Positions 19,807 through 29,651 of a stretch of 64,000 nucleotides of DNA are shown here, in pieces (the first letter of the stretch is position 1; every line of letters begins with the position of its first letter). The position numbers and the translations under genes are program-made. Origin of the DNA: Leuconostoc litchii (lineage in GTDB: Bacteria; Bacillota; Bacilli; Lactobacillales; Lactobacillaceae); contig NZ_SDGY01000001.1 in assembly GCF_008107645.1 (NCBI RefSeq), forward strand, positions 1,025,630-1,089,629, read 5' to 3'. The notes below the pieces were generated by a model. It was not told the origin of the DNA and did not search any database. It saw nothing but the letters and a program-made list of their open reading frames with translations.

Positions 19807-20845
19807 TGTCACTCCTCCTATCGTGATGAGCAGGGATAATGTACGCAATAATTCCCGCAAAAATACCAAAATAATACGTGATAAACCGCCAAAGTAAGAT
19901 CACAAGAATTAATGTTGCAGGATTTTTTACAAATGGAGAGAAGAGCAGTTGAAAACTTAATTCTGCACCACCAACCCCACCTGGTATTGGAAACAAAGAA
20001 ATGACCATAACGATCATAATATTCATTGTAACAATTAACCATGGATTAACGTCAGGATAACCAAATGCTCGAATAACAAAGTAAGGTATCATGTAAAAAG
20101 TAACCAACTGCAAAGAAGTGAAAAAAATAGCACCTAATAATGATTGCCAACTACTAATAACTCTACGTGACTCTGTATGAAAATTATCGATTTTCAACTT
20201 AACATTTGCAATTAAACGTTCAAATCGTTCTCGACGCATCATTTTTTTAACCATTACTGCAACTATGTCCACTAACCTTAAAGTTAACGATGGCCAAAAC
20301 ATTACCAGGATAATACCGATAATAACTACCGCGTGAATCGCAATGGCAAATGGAATAAATGTTGCAAAAGTTGTATTAACTTGTTGATAAATAAATTGTT
20401 CGGCAGATGCATAACCCACTATAAAGAATATCACAACAACAACTTGATAAACTAAAAATTTCATCAAAATCACAGACATCGCACGTCCAGTTTCCACACC
20501 AGATCGGGCTAATCCGTAAAGTTGCGCTGGTTGTCCACCTGTGGCAAATGGTGTGACCCCAGTACCTAATAAATTCAGCAAAGGAACTCTTAATAATGCC
20601 AAAGTAGACGTGGCACGTCTATCTTTTTTACTTAACAGCGATCGAGTAGCTGCGGCCTCTAGTACAATTGATATAATCATTGTTAGTAAACCAACAGCTA
20701 ACCAACGCCAATCCAAGTTTTCTAGTGCTATTGATAATTGATGACCTTTACCACGTAACTCTTTTGTTAAAAAATAAATCACAAGAGCCGTCAAAACGAC
20801 AACAATTGTCATCGAAACTCTATCACGTTTGAACATCATGGTCAC
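19799..20845 (-). CDS. Flippase-like membrane protein (UPF0104/AglD-type; MprF N-domain relative)
   Basis: A 348-residue polytopic protein with about seven to eight hydrophobic segments between residues 12 and 335. The region around GTGVTPFATGGQPAQLYGL near residue 95 and the FPIPGGVGGAELSF motif near 285 are typical of the lysylphosphatidylglycerol synthase transmembrane family. In this operon it follows two LTA-anchor glycosyltransferases, so a role in moving or organising the glycolipid anchor is a reasonable inference, as proposed for such genes beside laf/bgs genes elsewhere. Start: a GTG at 20845 directly after the preceding stop, or the ATG at 20839, which is better spaced from GAAGGG. 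Confidence 0.82.
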   Translation of the reverse strand: MTMMFKRDRVSMTIVVVLTALVIYFLTKELRGKGHQLSIALENLDWRWLAVGLLTMIISIVLEAAATRSLLSKKDRRATSTLALLRVPLLNLLGTGVTPFATGGQPAQLYGLARSGVETGRAMSVILMKFLVYQVVVVIFFIVGYASAEQFIYQQVNTTFATFIPFAIAIHAVVIIGIILVMFWPSLTLRLVDIVAVMVKKMMRRERFERLIANVKLKIDNFHTESRRVISSWQSLLGAIFFTSLQLVTFYMIPYFVIRAFGYPDVNPWLIVTMNIMIVMVISLFPIPGGVGGAELSFQLLFSPFVKNPATLILVILLWRFITYYFGIFAGIIAYIIPAHHDRRSDND

Positions 20846-21853
20846 TCACCCTTCTAGCACCATTTCATAAACCGATTTTAGTTGTTTACCAATTTGTGGT
20901 AAATCGCGTGTTTCAGCTAACTTGTATCCTACTTCACTTAAATTCGGTAAATCCCCATTTAAAATTTTTTGCATTTTCAGTTCAAATTCATCTAGGTTAT
21001 TTGCTTTATGACAATTAACGCCATCTTGTAACCATTTGTTATAAACTGGTATATCACGTACAAGTACATTTTGTTTTGATGCCAATGCTTCTAGTACAAC
21101 AATACCTTCTGTTTCTTCATATGATGGATATAAGAATAAATTAGCTCCCTGAAAAGCCCCACGAATAACATCGCCGCTAATATACCCTGGAAAGATTAAG
21201 TTACGCGGGTGATCACCCTTAATTAACCTGCTAATCTTATTAGGTACTAGTCGTAAATCCGTATACCCAAACCAAATAAAAACATATTCAGGATGGCGCT
21301 TAGCTAATTCAACAAAATCTAAAATACCTTTTCGTTCAAAAAAAAGACCGACACTCATCACAACCTTTTGATCATCAGCTAAATCAAAGTAGTCACGAAA
21401 TTTTTTGATTTTTAATTCATCATGATTATATTTGTCTAATGGAATCCCATTGGATATCGGGATTATTGGCTGACTAAGACGGTAGCCACGCAAAAGTTGT
21501 TTTGAATACGGCGTTGGTGTAATAATTGCGTCTGCTTTGCCATATAATGATACTAGATATTTTTTAAACAGTGGCGCAATAGCATTCGATCCTGTGAAAG
21601 AGTTACGAAAATCTTCATAAGTTGAATGACCGTGGTACACAACTTTTTTTCCCATTTTATGCGCTTTGTTGACCATATGATGGCTATTAATTCCGTAAGT
21701 ATTAATATGAAGTACATCATAATCAATAGACTTAACATCGGTACTAACCTCTACATCTGTATACGACAAAGCTTGTTGTTGTAACTTTAAGGCACGTCCG
21801 ATACCAGATTTGGCTATTAAATTTTGATTTTCAAAATAAAGTAAGACTTTCAA
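20846..21853 (-). CDS. Glycosyltransferase family 4 (second glycolipid-anchor transferase, LafB/BgsA-like)
   Basis: A 335-residue GT-B enzyme with no membrane segment. The N-terminus MKVLLYFENQNLIAKSGIGR and the acceptor-domain HGHSTYEDFRNSFTGS region resemble the transferase that adds the second sugar to the diacylglycerol glycolipid of LTA. The C-terminal donor site contains LYPSYEETEGIVVLEALA (an EX7E-type motif). The start is TTG with AGGAG 7 nt upstream, directly after the stop of the previous gene. The sugar transferred (galactose or glucose) cannot be read from sequence alone. Confidence 0.85.
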   Translation of the reverse strand: MKVLLYFENQNLIAKSGIGRALKLQQQALSYTDVEVSTDVKSIDYDVLHINTYGINSHHMVNKAHKMGKKVVYHGHSTYEDFRNSFTGSNAIAPLFKKYLVSLYGKADAIITPTPYSKQLLRGYRLSQPIIPISNGIPLDKYNHDELKIKKFRDYFDLADDQKVVMSVGLFFERKGILDFVELAKRHPEYVFIWFGYTDLRLVPNKISRLIKGDHPRNLIFPGYISGDVIRGAFQGANLFLYPSYEETEGIVVLEALASKQNVLVRDIPVYNKWLQDGVNCHKANNLDEFELKMQKILNGDLPNLSEVGYKLAETRDLPQIGKQLKSVYEMVLEG

Positions 21854-23080
21854 TTAATTTCTCCTGAATGGATTACGCAATATCCGCTTCATATAGCCCA
21901 CCTCTTCATCATTAGGATACTCATCTTCTACATCAGTAGCATGATAACTAGCTAATATATCAGTATAAAACGCTAAAACGCGTGTTGCAAAAGTATTTGC
22001 ATCCACATCTTTCATTTTTTCTTGCCGATAAGATTTGTCTTCTTTTGAATTGGGTCGCCTAAGATACTTTTCAATACCAGCTAATAGTTCATCATAGTCG
22101 TTTACTAATGTACCAATAGCATCGTTATCAACCAAGTTATCTAAATATGGTGAATGGATAGCAACAAATGGTCTATCCGCTGCCATTGCCTCAATGAATG
22201 TCAACCCTTGCGTTTCTGTGTCAGAAGAGCTAACAAAAACGTTTGACATCTGGTAATAGTCAAAAATATCATCATGGTTAATCATACCTGTAAAAATAAT
22301 TTTATCATTCAAATCCAATTCATCGACTTGTTCTAGAAGTGATTTTCGAGCTGGACCATCACCTGCAATAACCAACCTTGCTTCCGGAACTGTTTGTAAT
22401 AGTTCCGAAAATACTGAGATTGTTACACTAATATTTTTTTCAAATGCTAATCGACCCAATGATAAAATAACTGGTTGTTCACCATAGAAATGATATTTTT
22501 TGCGCAAATCACTTTGCGTTGTTCTCCGTTTTGGTAAACACACACCGGTAGGAATAACACGCATAGGAACTTTAACACCATAACGATGTAGTGTATCTTG
22601 CACTAACTTTGAAGGTGCAATAACACCAGACATATTTGCCATATATCCTTTCATAATGCGTCCAACGCCATGTGGGCCAATCAACATACCTTTAGCAAAA
22701 TAATGAGTATAATCTTCATACATCGTGTGATAAGTATGAACTGCTGGAATTTTTAATTGCCGAGCCACAAACTTCCCCATCAACCCTAGGGAAAATTCTG
22801 TCTGTGTGTGCACAATATCTAGTTGCACTGACTTAGCAATTTCAACGGCCTGAATCAAACCACGAAAAGCCAGTCGACGGTCTTTAAAGCCAAGATAAGG
22901 TAAACTCGAAAAACGATAAATATGAGGTTCAAATTTATTTTTAGGTACTTTAGGATCAGTGGAGGTGAAAATGTACACTTCATGTCCCTGACTCTCAAGT
23001 GCCTCTTTAAGTGTTTTAATCGAAGTCGCAACTCCACTGACTTGTGGAAAGTACGTATCCGTAAACAAACCAATGTTCAT
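21854..23080 (-). CDS. 1,2-diacylglycerol 3-alpha-glucosyltransferase-like GT4 (LafA/BgsB-like)
   Basis: A 408-residue GT-B enzyme expected to transfer glucose from UDP-glucose to diacylglycerol, the first step of the LTA anchor. Recognisable parts are NIGLFTDTYFPQVSGVATS at the N-terminus, HTYHTMYEDYTHYF in the acceptor domain, and the donor motif SDTETQGLTFIEAMA. The start at 23080 (ATG, GGAGA 8 nt upstream) is preferred; an in-frame TTG at 23092 overlaps that site. It is first in the operon and has a good extended -10 promoter (23134-23162). Confidence 0.88.
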   Translation of the reverse strand: MNIGLFTDTYFPQVSGVATSIKTLKEALESQGHEVYIFTSTDPKVPKNKFEPHIYRFSSLPYLGFKDRRLAFRGLIQAVEIAKSVQLDIVHTQTEFSLGLMGKFVARQLKIPAVHTYHTMYEDYTHYFAKGMLIGPHGVGRIMKGYMANMSGVIAPSKLVQDTLHRYGVKVPMRVIPTGVCLPKRRTTQSDLRKKYHFYGEQPVILSLGRLAFEKNISVTISVFSELLQTVPEARLVIAGDGPARKSLLEQVDELDLNDKIIFTGMINHDDIFDYYQMSNVFVSSSDTETQGLTFIEAMAADRPFVAIHSPYLDNLVDNDAIGTLVNDYDELLAGIEKYLRRPNSKEDKSYRQEKMKDVDANTFATRVLAFYTDILASYHATDVEDEYPNDEEVGYMKRILRNPFRRN

Positions 23081-23133
23081 TGTATTCTCCAATATTAAAA
23101 ATATACAACATTTCTATTAAAAGCAATACTGCC

Positions 23134-23162
23134 ATTATAACATTTTACGTATAATTGGTCGA
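23134..23162 (-). promoter_or_regulatory. Promoter of the lipoteichoic acid glycolipid operon
   Basis: An extended -10 TGTTATAAT with TATAAT at 23134-23139, 17 nt from a -35-like TCGACC (four of six matches) at 23157-23162. It lies 54 nt before the LafA-like start. No other convincing promoter was seen until ltaS. Confidence 0.65.
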
Positions 23163-23196
23163 ATAGTCATTTTTAACCATCGCCAGAAAGAAATAA

Positions 23197-23242
23197 AAAA
23201 ATACATATTTTAAATTACTAGTAATTTAAAATATGTATTTTT
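23197..23242 (-). terminator. Perfect 46-bp palindromic terminator of the ABC exporter operon
   Basis: Two perfect 23-nt arms meet at ATTACT/AGTAAT with no spacer, flanked by A-runs and T-runs. Only two G-C pairs occur per stem, yet the length should make it stable. It lies just past the stop of the downstream exporter gene and before the LTA operon promoter. Confidence 0.8.
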
Positions 23243-23252
23243 ATTCATCGCA

Positions 23253-25034
23253 TTACTCAAAAACCATTTGATTATGATAAAGTTCTGAATAAAAGCCGCC
23301 TTCATCAACCAATTCTTGATGTGAACCTTCTTCAATAACTTTACCATCTTTAAGAACAACAATTTTATCAGCACCTAAAATTGTTTTTAATCGATGGGCA
23401 ATAACAAAACTTGTGCGTCCTGCAATAACATTATCCATTGCAGCTTGAATCTTTGCTTCCGTAACAGTGTCAACGTTAGATGTTGCTTCATCCAAAATTA
23501 AGAAGTCCGGATTAGTTAAAATTGTGCGGGCAATTGACAACAATTGCTTTTGTCCAGTTGAAAAGACAGAATTCTCATCATCAACTTTCGTTTGATAACC
23601 TTCCGGCAAAGTCATGATAAAATCGTGAATGTTAGCTTGTTTTGCAGCGTCAATCATTTTTTCTTCATTTGCATCTGGTTCACCAAACTTAATGTTATCA
23701 GCAACTGTACCGCTAAATAATACGGACTCCTGCAAGACGATCCCAACGTGATCACGCAAAGACTTTAAATCCAAATCACGAACGTCTATTCCATCAAATT
23801 TTACTGAACCTTCATTAACATCGTAAAATCTGTTTAGTAAATTCATAACCGTTGTTTTGCCAGAGCCTGTTGGTCCAACAAGTGCCACCATTTCACCTTT
23901 TTTCACGTTAATTGAGACACCATGAAGAATTTCCTTATCTTCGGTATAGCCAAAGTGAATATTTTCTAAAGTTACGCCATTCTTCAAGTTTGATAACTTT
24001 TTGCCAATATTTGCGTTAATTTCTTCAGGCTGCTTGTGCACATCACTTAGTCGTCTTGCCCCTGTGACCGCTAACTGCAACATATTGTAAATTGATGTAA
24101 TTTGCGTAATTGGCTGATAATATTGTTGGGAATAGTTTACAAACACCACAATCAACCCTAACCCAACTGACTTATCCATGCCATCGTGAACAATTAACCA
24201 TGAACCAAAGAAAATAACGATGGCTAAGTTTAATAACGACAGCCCCTGCATTAGAGGAAATAGCATTCCTGAATACATTTGACCTTTAAACGTAGCCTGC
24301 TTAACTCGATTATTATATGGTGCAAAATTTGCAATAGACTCTTTTTGCAATCCTTGTGTGATTATAATTTTTTCACCATTAATTTGTTCGTTAATATAAC
24401 CATTCATTCGCCCGGTTTCGTCCTGCTGTGCATCGATATATTTTCTAGCACGACTGATGACAAACCAAGCAACAATAACTGCAACTGGCGTAGATGCCAT
24501 AGTCACCCATGCGAGCTTAACATTTTGTTGGAACATCATAATTATTATGCCAACAAATAAAGCAAACTGTGATAAAAGTTGGAAAATAGCCTGGTTCATC
24601 GCATTAAAGATGTTGTCCAAATCAGAAGTAAACAACGATAAGATTTCACCATCTTGATGCGTATCAAAATATTTAATAGTCATCCGTTGCAACTTAGCAA
24701 ATAAACCAATTCGCATTCTTCCTGATGCTTCTGCACTAATACGACTTGAAATAAAACTTGAAATAAACATCGTTATTGCCGTTAAAACAAAGAAAAGCAT
24801 CATTGCTTCAAGTGCATGATAAAAAGGTGTTTTACTAGCCATTGCATGCGTTTGAGGGTTCATGTATTGTCCCAAAAAACTAGATAATTCTGTGATTGCT
24901 TTCCCCATATAAACCGGTGCTTTAACCTGAAAATAAGTTGAAGCAATTGTTACCACTACTACGAAAGATAATGCTAACCAATAACGTTTAAGATATCTTG
25001 CAAAATATTGAATTGCGTGTTTAATATCTGTCAT
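23253..25034 (-). CDS. Heterodimeric ABC multidrug exporter, consensus-site subunit (LmrD/BmrD-like)
   Basis: A 593-residue half-transporter with six membrane segments in residues 15-320 and an ABC ATPase domain from about 350. Walker A is GPTGSGKTT, Walker B LILDEATSNVD with the catalytic Glu, and the switch His is in VIAHRLKT. Its signature motif is altered to FSTGQKQ in place of LSGGQ. With its partner, which shows the complementary changes, it forms one working and one degenerate ATP site, the hallmark of LmrCD/BmrCD/TM287-288 exporters. The ATG overlaps the partner's stop codon, with AAGGGG upstream. Substrates cannot be inferred. Confidence 0.9.
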   Translation of the reverse strand: MTDIKHAIQYFARYLKRYWLALSFVVVVTIASTYFQVKAPVYMGKAITELSSFLGQYMNPQTHAMASKTPFYHALEAMMLFFVLTAITMFISSFISSRISAEASGRMRIGLFAKLQRMTIKYFDTHQDGEILSLFTSDLDNIFNAMNQAIFQLLSQFALFVGIIIMMFQQNVKLAWVTMASTPVAVIVAWFVISRARKYIDAQQDETGRMNGYINEQINGEKIIITQGLQKESIANFAPYNNRVKQATFKGQMYSGMLFPLMQGLSLLNLAIVIFFGSWLIVHDGMDKSVGLGLIVVFVNYSQQYYQPITQITSIYNMLQLAVTGARRLSDVHKQPEEINANIGKKLSNLKNGVTLENIHFGYTEDKEILHGVSINVKKGEMVALVGPTGSGKTTVMNLLNRFYDVNEGSVKFDGIDVRDLDLKSLRDHVGIVLQESVLFSGTVADNIKFGEPDANEEKMIDAAKQANIHDFIMTLPEGYQTKVDDENSVFSTGQKQLLSIARTILTNPDFLILDEATSNVDTVTEAKIQAAMDNVIAGRTSFVIAHRLKTILGADKIVVLKDGKVIEEGSHQELVDEGGFYSELYHNQMVFE

Positions 25035-26752
25035 TATTTTGCCCCTTTCGCTTTTTGTGTCTGGTATATTTCAGCATAAACCGGTGAACTATCAAGGAGG
25101 TCGTCATGCGTACCAATACCAACTAACTTTCCTTCGTCCATTACTAAAATACGATTAGCATGGATAACTGAACTGATTTTCTCAGCAATGACAATTGTTG
25201 TAGTGCCCTTGAGCTCTTTATTTAAAGCCTCTTGTACTAATTTTTCTGACCGTGCATCTAAAGCTGAAGTTGAATCGTCCAAAATTAAAATTTTAGGACT
25301 ACCGACAACACCTCTTGCGATTGACAAACGCTGCTTTTGACCACCAGAAAAGTTTGAAGAACGCTCCTCAACGATATGATTAAAATTATCATCATATTGG
25401 TTCACAAACTCTGCTGCTTGTGCAATTTCTGCTGCTTTCTGAAAATCTTTATCATCAGCATCTTTTTTACCCTGACGTAAATTCGCAGCAATAGTACCGC
25501 TAAATAAAATAGCTTTTTGTAAAACAAACGAAACAGCTGAGCGTAAAGACTTTTCATTGACATCTTTTAAATTCACACCCCCAACTACAACTTCGCCCTC
25601 AGTGGGATCATATAAACGTGGAATCAACTGTGCTAGCGTTGTTTTACCAGAGCCTGTGGCACCGACAATACCAATCATTTCCCCTGCTTTAATGTCAAAT
25701 GATACATTTTGTAAAGCTGTTTTATTATCTTCTGGATAATGAAAGGAAACATTGCGGAAAGAAACATCTCCGCTCAAATCAACTTCAGGTGCCGTCTTGT
25801 TATAAGTCAAATTTGGTACTGTGTCTAATATCTCTTTGATACGGTTAAGTGAAACAAACCCACGAGACGCAAATGTGGCCATCATACCACCAATCATAAT
25901 TGCAAAAAATATTTGCATCAGATAAGAAGTAAATGAGGTAATCGCAACTAAATCATTTGGATGCTTAACAACATCTCGACCAACAAATAAAATCGCAGCA
26001 CCAATGGCAGTGTACGATATTAACATAAACATTGGCATCATTGTTGAAAATAGATAACCAACGGTCGTGTTGACATGTGTCAATTCATTAGAATTGTCAG
26101 TAAAATGATTTGTTTCATTTTTTTCTTGATTAAAGGACTTAACAACACGAACTCCTTGAAGATTTTCTTTAGCAAGTGTGTTTGTTTTGTCAATAAGTTG
26201 CTGTATTTTGAAGAAAAATTTCCCCATTTGTTTGAATACAACTTGTGATGCCAAAAAAATCAAAACAACCATTAAAATTACAATCCACCATAACCGAGGT
26301 AACGTAACTAAGGCTAAAATAAAAGCACCGATAAATAATATCGGAATACGTGTTAATGATTGGAGTATCATCATTACTAACTGTTGTACTTGGTTGACAT
26401 CATTTGTCATACGCACTACTAAATTACCAGCAGAAAACTGTTCAATATTTCCAAATGAAAATGATTGTATTTTTTCATACTCATTAGTTCGAATATCCGC
26501 TGCAATCGCCTGTGATACTTTAGCTGCAAAAATGGTATTGATAACACCAGCAATTAAGCCAATCATAGCTAGTAATAGTAGTTGTATGCCATAAGAAACT
26601 ACTTTATTTTGATTGTCAGCAATGATGGCTTTCATCACCTGTTGCAATAAACGTGGTTGCCATAGCGAAGCCACAGCCATAATAATTACCGCAATAATTG
26701 AAAACATAATATCACGAATATATGGCTTTGCGTGTTCTTTTAAAATTTGCAT
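25034..26752 (-). CDS. Heterodimeric ABC multidrug exporter, degenerate-site subunit (LmrC/BmrC-like)
   Basis: A 572-residue half-transporter, six membrane segments then an ATPase domain from about 335. Walker [10 protein letters not shown] and signature FSGGQKQ are normal, but Walker B reads [11 protein letters not shown] (Asp instead of the catalytic Glu) and the switch region reads VIAEKISS (Glu-Lys instead of His-Arg). The changes match those in the partner's signature, so the degenerate composite site is built from this subunit's Walker motifs. It has a strong promoter (TTGACA-17-TAGAAT) overlapped by a palindrome. AAGGGG precedes the ATG. Confidence 0.9.
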   Translation of the reverse strand: MQILKEHAKPYIRDIMFSIIAVIIMAVASLWQPRLLQQVMKAIIADNQNKVVSYGIQLLLLAMIGLIAGVINTIFAAKVSQAIAADIRTNEYEKIQSFSFGNIEQFSAGNLVVRMTNDVNQVQQLVMMILQSLTRIPILFIGAFILALVTLPRLWWIVILMVVLIFLASQVVFKQMGKFFFKIQQLIDKTNTLAKENLQGVRVVKSFNQEKNETNHFTDNSNELTHVNTTVGYLFSTMMPMFMLISYTAIGAAILFVGRDVVKHPNDLVAITSFTSYLMQIFFAIMIGGMMATFASRGFVSLNRIKEILDTVPNLTYNKTAPEVDLSGDVSFRNVSFHYPEDNKTALQNVSFDIKAGEMIGIVGATGSGKTTLAQLIPRLYDPTEGEVVVGGVNLKDVNEKSLRSAVSFVLQKAILFSGTIAANLRQGKKDADDKDFQKAAEIAQAAEFVNQYDDNFNHIVEERSSNFSGGQKQRLSIARGVVGSPKILILDDSTSALDARSEKLVQEALNKELKGTTTIVIAEKISSVIHANRILVMDEGKLVGIGTHDDLLDSSPVYAEIYQTQKAKGAK

Positions 26753-26781
26753 CTCGTTCCCCTTTTTAGACAGTGAGAAAT

Positions 26782-26810
26782 ATTCTACTCTGTTAATTAT
26801 TAATTGTCAA
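26782..26810 (-). promoter_or_regulatory. Promoter of the ABC exporter operon
   Basis: TTGACA (26805-26810) and TAGAAT (26782-26787) are separated by 17 nt, about 30 nt before the gene start. This is close to the sigma-A consensus. Confidence 0.75.
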
Positions 26811-26830
26811 CTAATCAACACGAGATTAGT
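26810..26830. promoter_or_regulatory. Candidate repressor operator at the -35 of the ABC exporter
   Basis: Perfect 7-bp arms ACTAATC and GATTAGT flank seven bases and touch the -35 box. Such a dyad suggests a dimeric repressor, for example TetR- or MarR-type. No regulator gene lies next to the operon, so the protein is unknown. Confidence 0.5.
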
Positions 26831-26894
26831 ATAAGAGATATTACTTTGCCTGTCAATGTAAAAGCAAAACCACCCTTCTCAATGTTTTCATACA

Positions 26895-26925
26895 AAAAAG
26901 CCGGTGCTTATCGCACTGACTTTTT
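26895..26925 (-). terminator. Intrinsic terminator of sucrose phosphorylase
   Basis: A stem AAAAAGTCAGTGC/GCACCGGCTTTTT (minus strand, one U-G pair and one mismatch) with a 5-nt loop ends in a T-run, 17 nt after the stop codon. Confidence 0.75.
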
Positions 26926-26942
26926 AATAAATTACTTTAAAA

Positions 26943-28421
26943 TTATAGTTGTTGTTGATCAGCTTCTGAGTTAGCCAAAATTTCTTCACCATTTGCAGTG
27001 ATAGTGAATGTCTTATCATCAGCGTTAGCAACCAAGACAGCAACATTTTCACCAGACTTATCCTTACGAGTAATCTTGATTGTTGTGTCAGATGGCGTTT
27101 CAACTTCAATTGAACCATCCAAATCAAAGGCAGCAAAGTTGTTACGCCATGACAAGAGCTTCAACAATTTGGCAACAACTGGACGCTTAACTTCTTCCTT
27201 AACTTCGTCAACTGAGTAGTAATGACGGTTAATATTACGTCCTTCTTTTGAAGATTCAAGTAATTCAATATCATTTTCACCAGCCAACAAACCAACGTAG
27301 TAAATTTGTGGAATACCAGGTGCAAAGACTTGGAAGATACGGCTTAACAAGTAGGCAGCATCGTCATTTCCCAAAGCTGAATAATATGTTGAGTTAATTT
27401 GGTAGATATCTAAGTTGTTATATGATGCAGAAGAATAAGTCTTCTTCACGTTAGCGCCTACCTTGTACAATTCTTCTGAAGCATAATCAATTTCTTCATC
27501 AGTCAAGATATCACGTGCATCAACAACACCAATACCATCATGTGTATCCAATGTAGTAAATTGCTTCATTGGTGACATTTTTAACCACTTAGCCAACTGG
27601 TTTGTCTTACCTGAATACAATGTATAAAGCGTTGTCATTGGCAAAGCAAAATCGTATGTGAAGTAACCATGATCATTAATCTTTTGAGGAATTGAATAAT
27701 GTTCGTGGATTTCAGGCAAAATTTCAGCCTTCAATGGTGTCAAAATTTCACGAACTTCATTTAATGTGTCCCAGATTTCTGGTTCAACGAAGAAGTCGTT
27801 TGTATCAACTTTCTTAACGGCATATGCAAAGGCATCCAAACGAATCAAATTGGCACCATGCTTTACCATGTCCTCAAGAGTTGTCTTGATAAATTCTTTA
27901 GCAATAGCTGAATTTACATCAATATCAATTTGTTCTTCACCAAATGTGTTCCACAAATTTTCAGTTGTACCATCATCAAAAGTAATTTCTTGAGTTGGTG
28001 CCTTATCCTTACGCTTGTAAATCAAGTCAACATCAGCTTGTGTTGGACGGTTTTCACCAGCCTTGGCCCAGAACTTTTCCCAACGAATAAAGAAATCTTT
28101 ATACTTGGAATCATCATGATTCTTCTTGAAATCTTGATACATAACAGATTCACGTGAAATATGGTTAATCATGAAATCAAACATCAAGTAATATTCTTCA
28201 CCTAACGCTTCGACATCACTCCAATCACCAAATGCTGAATCAACACGCGTGTAATCAGAAGGTGCAAAACCACGATCTCCCGTTGATGGGAAGAATGGTA
28301 ACAAATGAACACCACCAATGGCGTCACCAATGTCTTCCTTCAACACCTTATGAACGTCCTTAAGGTTTTTACCCAATGAATCAGCATATGTGATAAGCAT
28401 TGCTTTGTTTTGAATTTCCAT
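26943..28421 (-). CDS. Sucrose phosphorylase (GH13_18)
   Basis: Converts sucrose and phosphate to alpha-glucose-1-phosphate and fructose in the cytoplasm, saving ATP. The 492-residue sequence beginning [20 protein letters not shown] is recognisable as the Leuconostoc mesenteroides enzyme. The catalytic residues are visible: the nucleophile Asp in [12 protein letters not shown], the acid/base Glu in [10 protein letters not shown] and the stabilising Asp in [12 protein letters not shown]-terminal beta domain ends in a Gln-rich tail. It starts 2 nt after the stop of an MFS carrier gene, with AGGA upstream, so both form one operon under a promoter with palindromic operators. A terminator follows. 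Confidence 0.97.
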   Translation of the reverse strand: MEIQNKAMLITYADSLGKNLKDVHKVLKEDIGDAIGGVHLLPFFPSTGDRGFAPSDYTRVDSAFGDWSDVEALGEEYYLMFDFMINHISRESVMYQDFKKNHDDSKYKDFFIRWEKFWAKAGENRPTQADVDLIYKRKDKAPTQEITFDDGTTENLWNTFGEEQIDIDVNSAIAKEFIKTTLEDMVKHGANLIRLDAFAYAVKKVDTNDFFVEPEIWDTLNEVREILTPLKAEILPEIHEHYSIPQKINDHGYFTYDFALPMTTLYTLYSGKTNQLAKWLKMSPMKQFTTLDTHDGIGVVDARDILTDEEIDYASEELYKVGANVKKTYSSASYNNLDIYQINSTYYSALGNDDAAYLLSRIFQVFAPGIPQIYYVGLLAGENDIELLESSKEGRNINRHYYSVDEVKEEVKRPVVAKLLKLLSWRNNFAAFDLDGSIEVETPSDTTIKITRKDKSGENVAVLVANADDKTFTITANGEEILANSEADQQQL

Positions 28422-28423
28422 AA

Positions 28424-29614
28424 TTATTTTTCCTGCTTTCTGTTAGTTATAATTGTAATAATTGCGATAATAAGAAGTACTGATCCCAAATATGGAATGG
28501 TTGCATAGGCTGAAGCTGCAGCACTACCACCACCATGGCCAATAATTTTTGCAAATGCAGCAACAACCATTGGTTCAACGAACACACCTACGTTAAATCC
28601 TATTAAAATCACTGATGTGACCAGAGACTGGCGTGCAAGTGGAGCTAATTTTGGTAATTGGTTGAAAATAAATGGTGAAATTAACTGTAATGGGAAGCCA
28701 ATCAGTAACACTCCTGCAATCAGCATCGCAAAGTTGCCATGTGAAAAAGCGACTAAGAAATTTGAAATTGCCATCAACACTAATCCAATTTGTAATGTGA
28801 AACGACCGAACTTGGCAACAAACCAACCATATGTTACACCACCAATGGTTGCTGCTATCAACATCGCTGATAGAATAGGCGATGTATTATATCCATCTCC
28901 CTTTAAATCAGTAGCCATAAATGGGAAGCTAAGTTGAATAGCCATATAATCAATCACGAGAAAAGCAGCAAATAATGTTAGTACTAGCACTAATGGACTA
29001 ATATGAGTAACTTCTTCCACATTTTCACTTGCTGTTTCTTCAGTGTTGAGCGGTGTCATTTCTGATGTATCAGGAACACGCTTCATAAACAAAAATAGAA
29101 TTGGGAATGCAATTAAATAAACCAAAAATGTTGCATGCCATCCGAACACTAGTAACAAACCTGCTAATAGTGTTAATATTGCTTGTCCTACCTGTTCGGC
29201 TGCAGCACGATATCCTAGCATTGATGAACGTGTTTTACCATTGTACATCACAGCAATCATTGATACTGCTAGTGAATTAAAAATTCCAAATCCAGCACCC
29301 AGAACTGTACGTGATATTAAAATAATCACATATGAATCAGTAAAAAATGGTACAATTCCAGCAAAACCAACCAGCGTCACCCCTAAAATGATTGTATTTT
29401 TATCTCCTAGTTTCGCAGCTATAAAGCTACTCAACAAAACAAAAATAGTCACAGTAATAGATGGCGTTGTGGCCAATACTTGCGCCTCAGTGGATGAAAT
29501 ATGCAATGCCTCTGTCATTTGTGGCAATGCGCCATTAATAGCGTACGCACTTGTTAACACAAATGAAATGCCCAAAAACGCAATTTTAGTGAGCAGGCTA
29601 TCCTGTTTAACCAT
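28424..29614 (-). CDS. Major facilitator superfamily transporter, probably sugar-related
   Basis: A 396-residue membrane protein with twelve predicted segments and a central cytoplasmic loop around residues 190-210. The motif between segments 2 and 3 is [13 protein letters not shown], and a [14 protein letters not shown] stretch marks segments 4-5. Being the first gene of an operon with sucrose phosphorylase, 2 nt apart, suggests that it carries sucrose or a product, but the sequence alone would also fit a drug or metabolite exporter (DHA1-type). GAAGGAG lies 7 nt before the ATG. Confidence 0.8.
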   Translation of the reverse strand: MVKQDSLLTKIAFLGISFVLTSAYAINGALPQMTEALHISSTEAQVLATTPSITVTIFVLLSSFIAAKLGDKNTIILGVTLVGFAGIVPFFTDSYVIILISRTVLGAGFGIFNSLAVSMIAVMYNGKTRSSMLGYRAAAEQVGQAILTLLAGLLLVFGWHATFLVYLIAFPILFLFMKRVPDTSEMTPLNTEETASENVEEVTHISPLVLVLTLFAAFLVIDYMAIQLSFPFMATDLKGDGYNTSPILSAMLIAATIGGVTYGWFVAKFGRFTLQIGLVLMAISNFLVAFSHGNFAMLIAGVLLIGFPLQLISPFIFNQLPKLAPLARQSLVTSVILIGFNVGVFVEPMVVAAFAKIIGHGGGSAAASAYATIPYLGSVLLIIAIITIITNRKQEK

Positions 29615-29631
29615 ATTATCTCCTTCAATTA

Positions 29632-29647
29632 TGATAATCGCTTACCA
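29632..29647. promoter_or_regulatory. Second LacI-like dyad in the leader of the sucrose phosphorylase operon
   Basis: The plus strand reads TGATAATCGCTTACCA, an imperfect 16-bp palindrome around a central CG, between the -10 box and the ribosome-binding site. It resembles LacI/GalR-family operators and could act together with the upstream dyad. Confidence 0.45.
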
Positions 29648-29651
29648 TAAT

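Noticed and set aside
26178-26594. A 138-codon open frame on the plus strand
   Set aside because: It lies opposite the membrane domain of an ABC exporter gene and has the composition of a mirror of hydrophobic codons, with no ribosome-binding site.
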